Position numbers and translations under genes: made by a program. Of a DNA stretch of 64,000 bases, positions 40,621 to 53,470 are shown piece by piece; position 1 is the first letter of the stretch; each line of letters starts with the position of its first letter. The notes below the pieces were generated by a model. That model saw nothing but the letters and a program-made list of their open reading frames with translations. It did not search any database and was not told the DNA's origin. This DNA is from Sclerurus mexicanus (taxonomy: Eukaryota > Chordata > Aves > Passeriformes > Furnariidae). Location: assembly GCA_013396755.1 (NCBI GenBank), contig VWZF01002844.1:2308055-2372054 (forward strand). Reading direction: 5' to 3'.

Positions 40621-43600
40621 CTCTACTCTGAATATTTGAAGCTAGTAATTACACTGAGAGTAAAACTTGATTACCTAAAGGCTGACAAGTCTGATAAATC
40701 CACATTAGGCACTTAGAACAGGTATTTAGCTCGCAAGCGATTTAACAAGAGAAACAGATGGACAGGCAGACAGGTAGTTCTCTGAGCCTCAATCTAGCCA
40801 CCCACCAAAATAAAACTTACCTGAACCCCTCCTAGCTCTTGAAAGAAGGACATCTTTACCAATGCCTTAAGCAGAATTTTAACATGCTTTCTCACTTAGT
40901 CTTTCCTTCCTTACTACCAATTGTACTAACATGAAAGAGATGAATAAGAAATAATTCCACACTCAAGAATACTGCTTTTCAGTGCATAAATCCCTGAGAC
41001 TGAAACTAGAGCTAAATGATAAAGATGCATTATACTACTAAAAAATACAACAAATTATGCATTAATGACAGCACTGCCTACTCCAAATGCTAATAGTTCA
41101 TGTAGTCTTTTATCCTCTTCATTTTGGATTCAATAGCAACTGATGTTTTGTGTCAAATTATTTTATATGCACTGCCTGGTATAAAAGACCTGTTTCATCA
41201 AGACAGAGAGTTGTTTGACAACAAATATGAGTTCAAGTAACATAAGAAAACTTCAGATTCACATATGCATTTACAAATTTTGAAAATCAGGTCCTACTTA
41301 TCTCTTTAGAACTACATCTTTAAAGACTTACAACTACAGGTACAAAGGCTGCAGTATCTAAATTTTTGGAGCTGTGCCATCCAGTGGATTTCTCAAAGCA
41401 GGCACACAGAAATTCAGGTACCCAGGAATAAGGCACTAGGAAGGGAGTGACATACGTCAGTCAATAAGGAAAGACTGAAGCTAAAACAGGAGACTGAAAA
41501 TAACTGGGCATCTACCTCCAGGCCAAAAAGAGGTGGCACTCAATCAACACACCTAATTCCCCTCTTTCTCAAGTCTATTTCACCCACGTGCAACAAAGTG
41601 CATAGGGCTGAGCAGCTGCACCTCAAAAATGAGAAGCTTTTCAAGTCTCCTTCAAATTAAGGAAGCCAAAACCAGTTTTACTCCTTTCTCCAGAGCCTTC
41701 TACCAGTAGGTTATGGGATACACTCACACACAGCTTTCTCATGGGTTTTCAGTGCTCTGAGGACGTATACTGGAGGAATGCCTGTTTTCAGCACCCATTG
41801 CTGCTCGACACAGTCAAGGCCTCTGAGCAGCTTTTTGGCCTAGGTTTCAGCCAATTGTGCACATACTCAATAAGGATAAAAACCCAGGCACACACAGGCA
41901 TATTATAAGTTAGATAATATTTAGGAAGTTGATGGCCATCAGCTAAGCTACCAAAATGAACTATGCAGCTTGCCAAACATCTATGAAAGATTTTGACTTA
42001 CTACAGTCTCCCTCTCAAGAGCATTGAGAGTCCACATTTCGGCTACTCTACCACTTTCTCTTTGGGGCAGAATATATTAACTCACCCTAACTTAATTCAA
42101 AATTGTTAACCAACCAAGAATTAATACATCTGATAAAAGGAAACAGTTGTTCATCAAGCAGTGATGACAGATCAAGGTATTTCTACCACCATCTAGTATT
42201 CTTAAAGCTTATTTATTTAGACTAAAAGGACTACAGAGGGAAAATACAGCAGAATTAAAAAAAAACCCACTTTTCAAGGTGAAATATGTATCAACATCAC
42301 AAAGTAAAAGATGGTTTTATATACAATTCTATAATGGGTTGTGTTTGTGTGGCTGGCAAAATAACGTTGTTGTTGAGGCTCTCAACATCTCATTTATTGC
42401 TGTGGAAGCTGCATAGGATCACTTACATCATTTTAGTTAGGACACATTCTAAATCCTCACACAGCCTCTCAGGTTCAACCCTGCTAAGACTCTGGGATTT
42501 ATTTTGGGATTTGACCTCCACCTACATGATCCTTGTTATATCACTTGGTAATAGTTGTAGCTCAGCTGTACATTATGTACCTTGTGTGTGTTACGTGTGA
42601 CAGCCTGCAGCTCCAATGATCTGACCAGTACAGGCAACAAATGGACATCAAAGACTGGACACTGGACCTTGAAGTAACTATGCCATGTGAAGACAAGGCC
42701 TAACTTTTTTCTTCAACGATTTGGAGGTTTGCAAATTAATTTGCAGACTGTGTTCTTACATACTCTCATGGGAATCAACTTTGTATAAAGGCCATTAGAT
42801 CAAGCCCAAGGGCTTGGAAAAATAATCAGCAACCTGCACCACCTTACCCTCATGAACCATTATGTACAACAGTTTGAATCGACAATTCTTAAATTCTAGG
42901 ACCTCTTTTAAAAAACATACTTTTCAAATTTTATTACTCTCTGCTACATCATATTGCATTTTCCAGTCTGTGGGCACTGACATCTCCTTAAAATGAATAT
43001 AATTTATATGCATAGCTTAGAAGCCTCGGTACCAAAGATCTATCAAGTACCTTTCACAGGTACTCTAGGATGTGCATGTACTCCACACAACACTGCTTAT
43101 ACTTGCATGTATGATTTATGGTTTTAGAATGAAATGCACATGATTACCCTTAATTTGTTTGATGGCTGAGTCCCTGGCACCCTGTAGCACCAAAATAATC
43201 TTTTAAATAAATGGAATTATTTGGACTGAGTTTCCCTTCCTTATCTATGAACAGTTCAATTTCCTAAGACTTGCTAAAGTGTTTTACAGAACATTTTCCA
43301 TGAATATATTACTTTTTATACTGGAATATAATGGAAATCTCTTAAGAGAAACTAGCCATGAACATTGAACATAATGTTGTACATCAAAACACAGTAAACT
43401 ACAAATTACAGCTGACAGGCCAACCAAGTTACATCATGTTTCCGTTGCTGGTATGGGTTAACATGATGCAGGTGTTCGCTATCCATGTCTCTATACAGCA
43501 AATAAGCTCTGTGCCAGGCTTCTGTAGCCACTGTCTGAAATTCACCAGTTCTGCCAACATCTCTGTCAGTGCATTCATTTGCCGAGATAACTCTTAAAAG

Positions 43601-44925
43601 TGAACAAAACAGGTGCATGAATACAGCTAAAACACAGTAGGTTTGCCCTTCTGAATGTGTGTTTATAAAGTATATACGTGTGCATGGGCATACATGCGAA
43701 TGTTACCCATTCAAATTCACTCCCTGCCCACGTTATGTAACCTGTCCGAGCTATCTCACTTGGCTAGGGAAGGAAAGCGTGAGAGGTAAATGGTGTCACG
43801 TTTCACAAGCAGTAACAAGATGTTCGACAGAAGAGGATTTAAGAGATGCTAATGAAAAGAGATGGCAACGCTGGAGAAGGCTGCAGGACAACGTGCTGAA
43901 ACAGAACGACTGAGCTCGGGTACAAACTGGATGACAAAGGCTGGGATACACAGAAGGTAAAGCTGAGAGGTGCTGATATGGAAGGATGATGCATAATTTT
44001 TTAGAGCTGATGTGCTCTTCCTTCAAGTTGTTCAGTGCATGTTTACAGTAATTACTCTTGCTGATTAGACATCCTGACAGTCCCAGTATCATCTGCAGCA
44101 ACTATTTGCCTAATCAGATGGTTTTAGCGTGCATACTCAAAGAAAACAACAGAAAAAATACTAGAGGGAAAAAAAACCAAAACCAAAGCCTGTGCTGTCT
44201 GAAGGCAAAGTTACGCTATTTCAAAACCCGTAACATCTAAAACTACACTTTACTCAGTTGTAACAATGAAAAATACAGATTTTAAATTGAACATGCCTCT
44301 AACCACTTGCTTTGAATGCAACAACTGTGAATCCAGAAAACAAAATATAGTGGACCTTGCATTAGAGAAAGGCACTGATTATAGTTATTATTGTAACTTG
44401 CACCTTCTTAAGCACACTATGGCCTGGGTTATACTGCAGGAGTTTTGCAAACGACCCCATCTTATTAGAACCAACCTCGATATATTGGGAGTACCAGGAA
44501 TCACCAGAAAATTATTCCCTTTCACTGCTTGCAGTACTTGCTAGCATGTCCTTTATATAGGGTTTGACAAGGTCGTGGTTATACCAGACTCCAGACAGCA
44601 GAGAAGTTAGGAGACACATGGATTAAACTGGGGAAATCAAGCATCAGTCACCAGGAGCGGTGGGAGTCCCCCCTCGGCCTCACTTCTGTATGGATTTGTG
44701 TCCTGAATCCAATTTGGTTTGGAGTATGCAGATCCCTGTGTCAATTAGCTAAAAACAAAACAAAACTTTTCCTTGAAACTAACTAACTAAACTAAAAATT
44801 GTAAGTTACGTTTCCATTTCAAGCTTCTGAGTCAAGGTTTGGAATGGAAGCCCGGCGCAGGACATGATCCCACTCTCACGGGCACGACCGAGAGGAAGGC
44901 TTCCTGCCTCCTCTTTCAGACTCAC

Positions 44926-45700
44926 CTGCCCACTCCCTCCTTCGCAGCATCCGAACTCTGAAGCTCCGTCCGTCCGANNNNNNNNNNNNNNNNNNNNNNN
45001 NNNNNNNNNNNNNNNNNNNNNNNNNNNNNNNNNNNNNNNNNNNNNNNNNNNNNNNNNNNNNNNNNNNNNNNNNNNNNNNNNNNNNNNNNNNNNNNNNNNN
45101 NNNNNNNNNNNNNNNNNNNNNNNNNNNNNNNNNNNNNNNNNNNNNNNNNNNNNNNNNNNNNNNNNNNNNNNNNNNNNNNNNNNNNNNNNNNNNNNNNNNN
45201 NNNNNNNNNNNNNNNNNNNNNNNNNNNNNNNNNNNNNNNNNNNNNNNNNNNNNNNNNNNNNNNNNNNNNNNNNNNNNNNNNNNNNNNNNNNNNNNNNNNN
45301 NNNNNNNNNNNNNNNNNNNNNNNNNNGGGGATGCTCGGCGGCGTCCCCGGAGCCGCGCTCGGGAGGAGATGTCGGGGCCGCCTCCCCGCCCTCGCACACC
45401 CGCCCCCGGAGCCTGCTGTCGGCCGGCGGGAGCGGGGTGGGCAGGAAGGCGGCGGGGGACGTGCCGGGGCCGGCTGGAAGCGAGTGCCCCCGGGCAGCCG
45501 TCGCGGAGCGGATTGCCGGGTCTCTGCCCCGGCGCACCGCGAGGGGACGGTACCCACAGCCGGTCCCACTGCCGCGGCCGCCACCCTCTCCCTCATGAAA
45601 GGCGTTTCTCCGCGGTGTACCGCTGAATAGGTTTCTTCTTCAGTGCTCTGGCCCTCGCTCCCTGACCGCCTGGAGGGAGCTGAGCCTCATCCTCCCGTGC
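44926..45700. promoter_or_regulatory. CpG island, candidate CNGA3 promoter and noncoding exon 1, with assembly gap
   Basis: Sequence on both sides of the gap is very rich in G+C and CpG, for example CGGCGGCGTCCCCGGAGCCG at 45337-45356, in strong contrast to the AT-rich surroundings. On the - strand the left edge reads GGGCAG|GTGAGT, a strong splice donor with the exon ending at 44926, matching the need for a noncoding exon upstream of the acceptor at 35979. I infer a - strand first exon for CNGA3. A promoter for another gene or transcript, or a bidirectional one, is possible. No TATA box is seen in the visible part. Confidence 0.6.
44978..45326. other. assembly gap (349 N)
   Basis: There are 349 consecutive N. 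Both flanks are G/C-rich, so the gap probably reflects sequencing dropout in the core of the CpG island. ORFs spanning it are artefacts. Confidence 0.99.
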
Positions 45701-47611
45701 TGAAGCTCCCTGAAGGCTTCTGCACTGCCCCGAACTTCACCTGCTCAGCTCTGGTTCTGCTCTTCACAGGGTTCAGAAAAGCTGAAAACAAAGAGTGTGT
45801 GCGAGACATAAAATGATTCTTCAGCTGGAAAATGCCAGCAAAAGCAATGTCATTCCTAACTGAAAGGCTGCTGCAGTTTGCTGCGTGTCAATTCCACACC
45901 ACCACATTAGAAATGCATATGAAGTGCTTGGGTTTGTGGAGTTACTCACTGCTCTCCCCTCGCTGAGAATCATTTTACATAGGAAAGATGAACCACATCG
46001 CACAACAAGGACTGAGGAGAGGAAAAGATTATGGCTAAAACTCTTAAAACCCCATCAGAAACTCAAGCTGCCTGTCTCCTGTAGCTATCACATCAGTCTT
46101 CAGAATAACAGGGTTTCTGAGGATCAGAACAGAAATCCTGGGAAGGCAGAAAGCATTTGAAGAGCATTCTTTTTCATTTCCTTTCCTGTTGGACTGACCC
46201 CTCTGGAGTAGTCCAGGCAGTGCTTTGGAAGCACTGGGAGGGGAGCTAGCTGACCAGGCATGCACCAAGTACCAGGCTGCTGTTGTCCCTCAAAGGCTCA
46301 AGCACTGGTTGCACTTCCCGATGTTACATGTAGATACACACCGTTTGCAGAGCCTGGCTTCCTACTATGACAAGGTGTAGTTGTACACCTTGCCCTCATA
46401 TTCTGGTTGCTACATGAAGGAAGCCCATGAAAGGAACCTAGAAAAAAGCTGCAGGGACTTCCAAAAGGTCCCAGATCTGGACATTAAGGGGTTCAGGCTG
46501 AATCAACAAAAATGAATGTCCACATCCAGAATGCATCACTTTCCAAAGTCTGTCATAATATTCAGTAGTACTGGTGTAAGAAATTTTGGAGAAAATACTG
46601 TGATAAAGTTGTTATACCTCTTCACAGTGCCTCAGTAGGAGTTACCTAGGAATTGAAGAAGACAGGAATTAAAGAAATACATTTTTCTTTTTCCATTTTC
46701 TGAATTGCTTTAAGTTTAAAAATGCTTATTCGGGGAGCAAATTTTGCTTCTTTTCAACATTTTCCTAATTTTTATCAATTTATCTCTCCTAGTTTAGTTC
46801 TTGCTTCATTTGTACAATCATTAAACCACCTGAGAGCCACCAACAAGCAGGTTCAACCTGCTGACAGCTGCAAGATATCATCCATCAAAACAGTTATGTT
46901 CAGCAAGACACTACTGATGATTTATCTCAGTGACCTAAAATTATTGGTCTCAGACAGATACTCTTGAAAGCACAGCCATGAATTACCGTGTCTAATATCA
47001 ACAAAGCATTTTGTAGTTTTATATGCAAATTAAATGTCAGTTCTGTTCCACTCTGTCTGCAGTTAAGCAAAGAATCCATTATAATTTTCACCTGGAAATT
47101 ATAATTAATAAGAAAAGGGAAATCTGGAGTTCCAGCACCTCAAATTAGAAAACAGAAGGGGAAAAATAAAAAGAAAGAAAAAGCTGCACAGCTATTAAAC
47201 ACAGTCTTCTGTGTCATAGCTTGCTTCCTCAGTTCATTCTTCCCCAGCTCATTTACAGCTTGTAAGCGAAATTCCTCAGCTAACAGTCCACTCTGCAAAT
47301 TCTTCCTCTTTTCTTTGATCTTTCTTGTCATGAACTTCTCATACTTACTCTCAAGGCCCTGTTTCACTCTCCCTGTCTACTTCTGCCTCATGTTTTCATC
47401 TTTTGTTATTGTGCCAATAATTCTGTTTTCTAGATTTTTAATCTGCGTTCACTGTATATCTACTTTGCCATCACTTCAATAAAATTAGAACACAGCTGGC
47501 AACACCCGCTTTTAGACTTTCATACTTTATTTTGAAGTCCAGGAAAATACTAAAATCTAACTAATGTATAATCAGTGTCTTTCTGTCTAGAAACTAGTTT
47601 TATTAGACACT

Positions 47612-48190
47612 AGGCCTCTGCAGCAGTGTGGGTTGACCAAGGCTGGACACCAGGTACCCACCTGCACGACACAGGGGCACAGAGACTGGGGTTATGATCA
47701 GTTTATCGCATGTTGTCTCTGCTACACCTTCTTCCTTGGTGTCCACTCCTGTTCCGGCATGGGGTCCCTCCCATGGGAGACAGTCCACCCCAAAATTCTC
47801 CAACCTGAGTCCTTCCCATGGGCTGCAGTAGTTCATGAACTGCTCCAGTGTGGGTCCCTTCCACAGGGTGCAGTCCTCCAGGATCACGATGCTCCAGTGT
47901 GGGTCCCCCATGAGGTCGTAAGTCCTGCCAGCAAACCTGCTCCAGCATGGGCTCCTCTCTCCACAGGGCCACAGGTCCTGGCAGGATCCTGCTCCAGTGC
48001 AGGCTTTCCAGGGGGCCACAGCTTCCTTCAGGCATCCATGTACTCCAGCATGGGGCCCTCCACAAGCTGCAGGGGGATCTCTTTTCCACCATGGACTTCC
48101 ATGGGCTGCAGAGGGACAGCTGCCTCACCATGGTTGCACCAAGGGCTGCAGGGAAAATTAATTCCATCTCAGCCAGACCCAAGACACAAC
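47612..48190 (+). mobile_element. second avian LTR copy, internally deleted
   Basis: It begins with GTGTGGGTTGACCAAGGCTGG and CCAGGTACCCACCTGC, then jumps to the minisatellite-like middle. There, units of roughly 55-60 bp carry CTGCTCCAGTGTGGGTCCC, CAGGGTGCAGTCC and CATGGGCTGCAG motifs. It is the same family and orientation as the copy at 39.7 kb but lacks the purine-rich block and 3' part. Long ORFs on both strands here (up to 216 codons) come from the repeat's composition, not from a gene. Confidence 0.7.
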
Positions 48191-49707
48191 CTCTGTTCGA
48201 AAAGATCCTTCCAAGATGAAATGTTTTCATCCTCTTATCAATCAGCAAAGCAGGTGCTACAGGAACATTCTGCAACAACTTGAGGCGTGTGAAGGGTCTA
48301 CATTCCTTTGGCTTCCCTTGGAAAGTTGTGCTTCTTACAGCTTTCCCATTCTATTCTTGCAGTATCACTTTCTTCCTTCAGAGCATAACACACAAGGCAC
48401 AGCCTCTCTGACACAAATTCATAGTGAGTATCTGTATTTTAGAAATCTTACAGCTGATAGAAGATTACTTGTGAGCTGAGGTGAGATGTCTCAAAATACT
48501 TTCTATCAACCTTTTTTTTTTTTCAAGCAATACACTTAGGAAACCTTTGTCCTCAGTAACTTAGTTGTAGTGCATGGCTTGAACTGTTTTCAGGAGGCAA
48601 AATGGGCAAACAGCCTTCCCCTTCTCCTTTTTCTGTGTTTTGCAATGCTGCCTGTCTTATTATTTGCCTTTACTTGCATATAATGAAATAGCCTCTCATA
48701 TCATGCTGGGGTCTTTAAATAGGTCCTTTTTACTGCGTTCATTACATTCCTGTGAGCTGAAGAAATACTGACAGTAACACAATGGCTAAGTGATCATAAA
48801 ATTTATACATAATCTCAAACTATGATCTTTAAAATTGAAAAAAAGAAGACTGGTAAAAAAAAAAATCACAGTCATTGAGTCCATGATTTGCACTTTTTAT
48901 AGTATATACTTTGACAGCCTTCTGAGAAAGAAATTATTTTGCACAGGTATCTTTCTCCAACTGCTTTCCCATTCTTCAGAGTTGTCTGTCAAGCTGAGGC
49001 TCCCTTTAACTCCAGAACCAGATGGCTTGTGAGTTTCCAGGTTACTCATCAATAGCCTCTGAGGAAAAGAGGAGGGAAGAAAAGGACAGATGACACATCA
49101 GTAACTTCTCCAAAATGCACCAGGAAAACAGGAGTTAATTGGAACAGGAGTTTTCAGAGCCTTGACATAGTCCATCCAAAATTAAATCCTGAACCCATAA
49201 GAGACTGGAAACATTCAAACATTCAAACTCATCACTTGCTGGGAAGTACACTGCAGTGTCCTGCGTCCAGCAGCAGGACAGCATTTTGAAGAATGTCTAA
49301 TCTGTGAGGCAAAAAGTAGTAAAGCCAGCTAGACTGCAACCTGTGTTCTGTAAATCCACCCTGTTGTCTGCTGGCTTGATGCAGAGTTCAGTTTCACTGA
49401 TTCCACTGAGCTGAGTCAGGCCCTGAGCTGGAGGCAGGCATTGTGTTGGAGCTGTCCTTCCACATCCAGAGGCCAATTCCTGTCATTAATCATCTTAGCG
49501 TAAACCCCAGTAGTTCAGTACACCTCATAGACCAAAATACAGAGAGAGTCAGGCCCTGTGGGAAGATGGTCAATAGCCAAAGTAGAAGTTCTATACGTAA
49601 TCAACCTTTTTGTCAAAAAGGAATATGTGTTTAGTGTCACTGCTAGAAGTCTCCTTCTGAATCTCTTAGGTGATTAATGACAACATATGTCATCATTAAG
49701 CATATGT

Positions 49708-50088
49708 TCCAGCCTGGAGAAGAGGAAATGGAGGGGTGACCTCATTGCAATCTACAGCTTGCTCCAGAGGGGAAGAGGAGGGGCAGGTGACCACTGTAAC
49801 TTCTCTGTGGTGACCACTGAAAAGACACAAGAGAACAGCAGGAAGCTGTGTCAGGGGAGGTTTAGATTAGATATTGGGAAAAAGGTCTGTGTCCAGGGTG
49901 TGGCTGGGCACTGAACAGGCTCCCCAGGGAAGGGTCACAGCACCAAGCCTGACAGAGTTCAAGAAGCGTTTGGACAATGCTCTCAGGCACATGGTGTGAC
50001 TCTTGGGATTGTCCTGTGCTGCGTGAGGAGTTGGACTTTGGTGATCCTTGTTGGTCCCTTCCAGCTCAGGATATTCTTATTTCTATGT
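49708..50088 (+). mobile_element. CR1 LINE 3' fragment
   Basis: The + strand shows CCAGCCTGGAGAAGAGGAAA, GACCTCATTGCAATCTACAG, GGTTTAGATTAGATATTGGG, GGCTCCCCAGGGAAGGGTCA and a final GGTCCCTTCCAGCTCAGGAT followed by ATTTCTATG. This is the canonical order of the CR1 3' region. It is 5'-truncated. Confidence 0.93.
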
Positions 50089-52339
50089 AATGATGTTATC
50101 CAGGGAGTGAAATCTCATTCTTTCACTCCAGTAAACTGCAAGTTCTCAGCTGCTCTACTTTTACAGTACGTGTGGCTTTGGCTGCACAGTTCTGTTGTGA
50201 GGGGCACTGACATTATTTTAACAGTTGCCTCAAGACTGCTGTGCTCTGCAACAAGGCACTACCACGATGGATGACAGAAGAATGAGGCTTCATAAAGAAA
50301 TAAAGAAACGTGCTCTAAAATCTCATTTTCCTCAGAATGAGAAATCGTAATTTCCTGTTTGCATTGTAGCTCCAACACGTTTCTTCTGATTGTTCCACTT
50401 CAGAGGAATTAAATGAACAAAGATCTGTGAAATAATTGGACTGAATTGCCAACCTAAGGAAAGCTCATTTGGTTTCCTTCCCAAGAGAAGCACTGATGTG
50501 ATCTGCCTTAAAAGAAGGCACATTTGAACAGGGTGAGTTATGATTTGGAGAGGATGTTTGGGGTGGGAGCTCTGCTGAACAAAACCGTGCAGTTCACACG
50601 TGCAAATGCAAGACAAAAGCATTCGAAAGACAGAATAAACAGAAGCAAGGAACAGAAACATCCAAGTAGTGCTTACATTACAGGTATTTTCGCAGTTCTG
50701 AACCAGCCTGACCCTGTGAGGGACTACTGTAGAAAACGGAGCACGGCCAAGTTGTGTTCATAAATTAGCCCCACTAGAGCCAGAGATGTCCTGACAAATA
50801 AAACCAAAGGGAACGCATACCTGTTTAGTGTTCTACCCTGTAATCTCCACGTTGTCCTAATTATGAGTGAATGAGCTCTATTTATTTACCTTAATCTCTA
50901 CCACTAGGGAGGAGGCACAGTAAGGGGAAAGGATAGGACTCTGCAACTCTGTTTTTAACCAAAATGAGAGCTTTTCCTTGGCTTGAATAAAAATAAATGC
51001 CTAATGCACAGCAGCTGTTGTGTCCCTTTGAAATCAATGAGAAGCATCCCACACATTTTGGTGTAACGGGAACGGATCCCTGATAACACACGACAGCTTC
51101 ATTATTCTCCTAAAGCCGGACGTTTTTCCAGATGAAAATCACAATACAAGCCACTACAGGCTAAACTTCCCCAAGAGTGAACTGAAAGCTTCTAATGCTG
51201 TTTGGTGTTGGTGACACGGCGAACAGAGGCGTTCGCATAAGGGCGGACCAGGGCGCAGACGGACGAGGAACTCTCCTGGCTGCTGCCCCGGCGGGCACCC
51301 AGCCCTACCCTTTACGTGGCACCGCATCCTGCGGAGCCTCTCCCAGGGTACCTGCCCCGTTCTCTGTCAGAAGAGAGCCCTGAGGGATGGGGAGCACACG
51401 GCCACCCACCAGCAAGGACACTGGCACTCTATCCAGGAGAGGTGTGGAAATTCCTGCAGCCCTGCCTGGGAGTTCACTTACCTCCTTGTGTGAGTCAGAC
51501 TGCCTAAAGACACGGGCTCAGTGAGCCGTGCAGAAGCACTGCAGATGCTCGGGGAGCTGTGGAGGTTTTCCTGTGAATTTTCATGCTGCTCTATTTAAAC
51601 AAACACGGTTGAAAATGGAGCCTTGTTAATGTTTCCCAGGTGGCTAACAAGAGCACTTTTTTTCTTTTTTTTTATGTTGGTTCTCAGGACAATCCTGTCT
51701 CTTAGTGAAAATAAAACCATCCCGCTGTCTCTAGGGAATTGCAGCTAATGCTAGTCAAGCCTGAGGCACTGATAGGGATACAGCCCAGCTCCTCCAAACA
51801 GAATAAATTGACGTTTCCAGTTACATAATGGTGGTCCATTAGCAGCAAGCACAGAAAAGAGAGACACTTATGTAAAATATAAATTGGGGCTTAAAAGCCT
51901 TTCTCGTTGTGCTTTATGATGGCAATTGCTGTGGTTGCCGGGCCTCACTAATGAGTCTGAAGAAACCCGGCTGACAGGCTGCAGCCAAATGTTGGTCATC
52001 AGAGGTTAAAGATGCCTCTTTCATGAACTCAGAGATATCTTTACTTGGATCTAACAACAGCCTGCTCAGACTCTGGGACTCCTGAGATACAGGAGACAAA
52101 TGGTGAGTGGTAAGTCTCCAACTGCTGTCTGTACGCGCTGTGTCGAGTTATAAACCTAAAACTGAAGAAATTAAAGAACTAAAGGAAGTGTATAAGACGG
52201 CTAGCGGGAGCCAACAGCTCCGAGTGCTCATGTTCTGACCCTCATTTCAACAGCACTTTGAGCAGTCAGATGCCTCTTAGCAGAAAACAGTGACTTAGCT
52301 CAAGCACTGGGCAAAAAGCAGAAGAAAAAATGCCATCCT

Positions 52340-52408
52340 CTTCATTTTGGAACTAGATGATCTGTTAAGGTCCCTTTCAACACAAACCACTCTATGATTC
52401 TATGATTT
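52340..52408 (+). mobile_element. CR1 LINE extreme 3' end
   Basis: A short fragment reads TTAAGGTCCCTTTCAACACA and ends with two ATTCTATG-type repeats, the diagnostic CR1 3' terminus. Only about 70 bp are present. Confidence 0.88.
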
Positions 52409-53235
52409 TGCCTTGGAGTTAGTTTAGCCAACACCATTTATTTCCATTTACTGTCTGCAAGGCTCAAGATGTAAAACGTCTAATACTAGTGTTATAATAG
52501 CCATAAAAAGTCAGAATTTGAAAATGTGACAGCAAGTTCAATATTTCAGGAGAGCACTGAGTCCTGCTGAGTCTTTGTTTATCTGGCACTGTTAAATGCC
52601 TTCATTTTTTCACACAGGTTAGATAAGGGAAAGGTGAGATGCTGAAATAAGAAATGCTTTCAAGGAACAAACATCACTGGCTGGGGCAGGTGGGAACTCT
52701 TGTCTTAGGATACCAAGATGACCACAGACAACAAAGGCAAAGACAGGGGAAATCTTTGCCAATAAGGAAGTTCTGTACACAAGCTTTGTTTAAACAAACC
52801 AGCTGTCTGAGAGCTGGGGTCAGTGACTAATGTGCTCCCTCACTGATGTACCTGAACTGAGCAAGTTACTGGCTCTCACGGCACTCTTGGTGTGAGACAG
52901 GTCCCTCTCAGATGACTCCTGTCTGTCTTTGCAGGAGATACCTTCTTTTGTAGTGTGAGCACTAGGCCACCTGTGCTCTAACTCTTTCTAACTCACGCAC
53001 ACACAGAGTTAAGGCATGACAACTTACCACGGACTGGCATAGCCCATCATAGCTTACCAGAATGCATATATTCCTCAAGACAGTAAAATCATCCTAGTTT
53101 CAGGCCAACTTGTCCTAATTCCATACCAATGAGAGTTTTATTTCATCAAACAACATACTTAAAAGTCTAATACAATAGTCAAAGATATTCCATAGCAGTA
53201 GGTGTGAGCAAAACCTACATTTCAACGTTGATGCT

Positions 53236-53470
53236 GCCAATGCATGAGGAATGAGAAGCGGCTGAGGGAATTGGGATTGTTGAGTCTGCTGAAGAGGATG
53301 CTCAGGGAAGATCTTACCTCTCTCTACAACTGCCTGAAAGAAGGTGATAGCCAGGTGGGAGGTCACCCAGGTAACAAGCATAGGACAGAAGGAAACAGCC
53401 TGGAGTTGTGCCTGTTGCCCTGAGTGGAGTTGCCTCGGGGGCGTTACAGCTATTTCAGTGGGGCTCAAGG
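53236..53470 (+). mobile_element. CR1 LINE fragment
   Basis: The + strand contains GCTGAGGGAATTGGGATTG, CTCTCTACAACTGCCTGAAA and GGTAACAAGCATAGGACAG, the central part of the CR1 3' region. Both ends are lost. A 117-codon - strand ORF across it is an artefact. Confidence 0.9.

Larger units (their letters stand above)
35979..44925 (-). other. CNGA3: probable CNGA3 5' intron (noncoding exon 1 to coding exon 1)
   Basis: This is AT-rich sequence between the acceptor of the first coding exon and a good donor (GGGCAG|GTGAGT) at the edge of the CpG island. It contains one CR1 fragment and one LTR copy, listed separately. Further noncoding exons could lie inside. I saw none that I can support. Confidence 0.45.

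Noticed and set aside
40009..40716. 235-codon + strand ORF
   Set aside because: It is inside the first LTR and built from the same G/C-rich repeat units, with no protein family resemblance.
44806..45630. Long ORFs across the N gap on both strands
   Set aside because: Most of their length is translated N, and the rest is CpG-island sequence that is open in every frame.
39672..48190. A provirus bounded by the two similar LTRs
   Set aside because: The intervening 7 kb holds CNGA3 intron sequence and the CpG island, with no gag, pol or env-like frames, and the two LTRs differ greatly in length and sequence. They are independent solo insertions.
47603..48283. Overlapping ORFs of 138 to 216 codons on both strands
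   Set aside because: They lie in the minisatellite-like middle of the LTR copy. Stop-poor composition on both strands and repeated units explain them.
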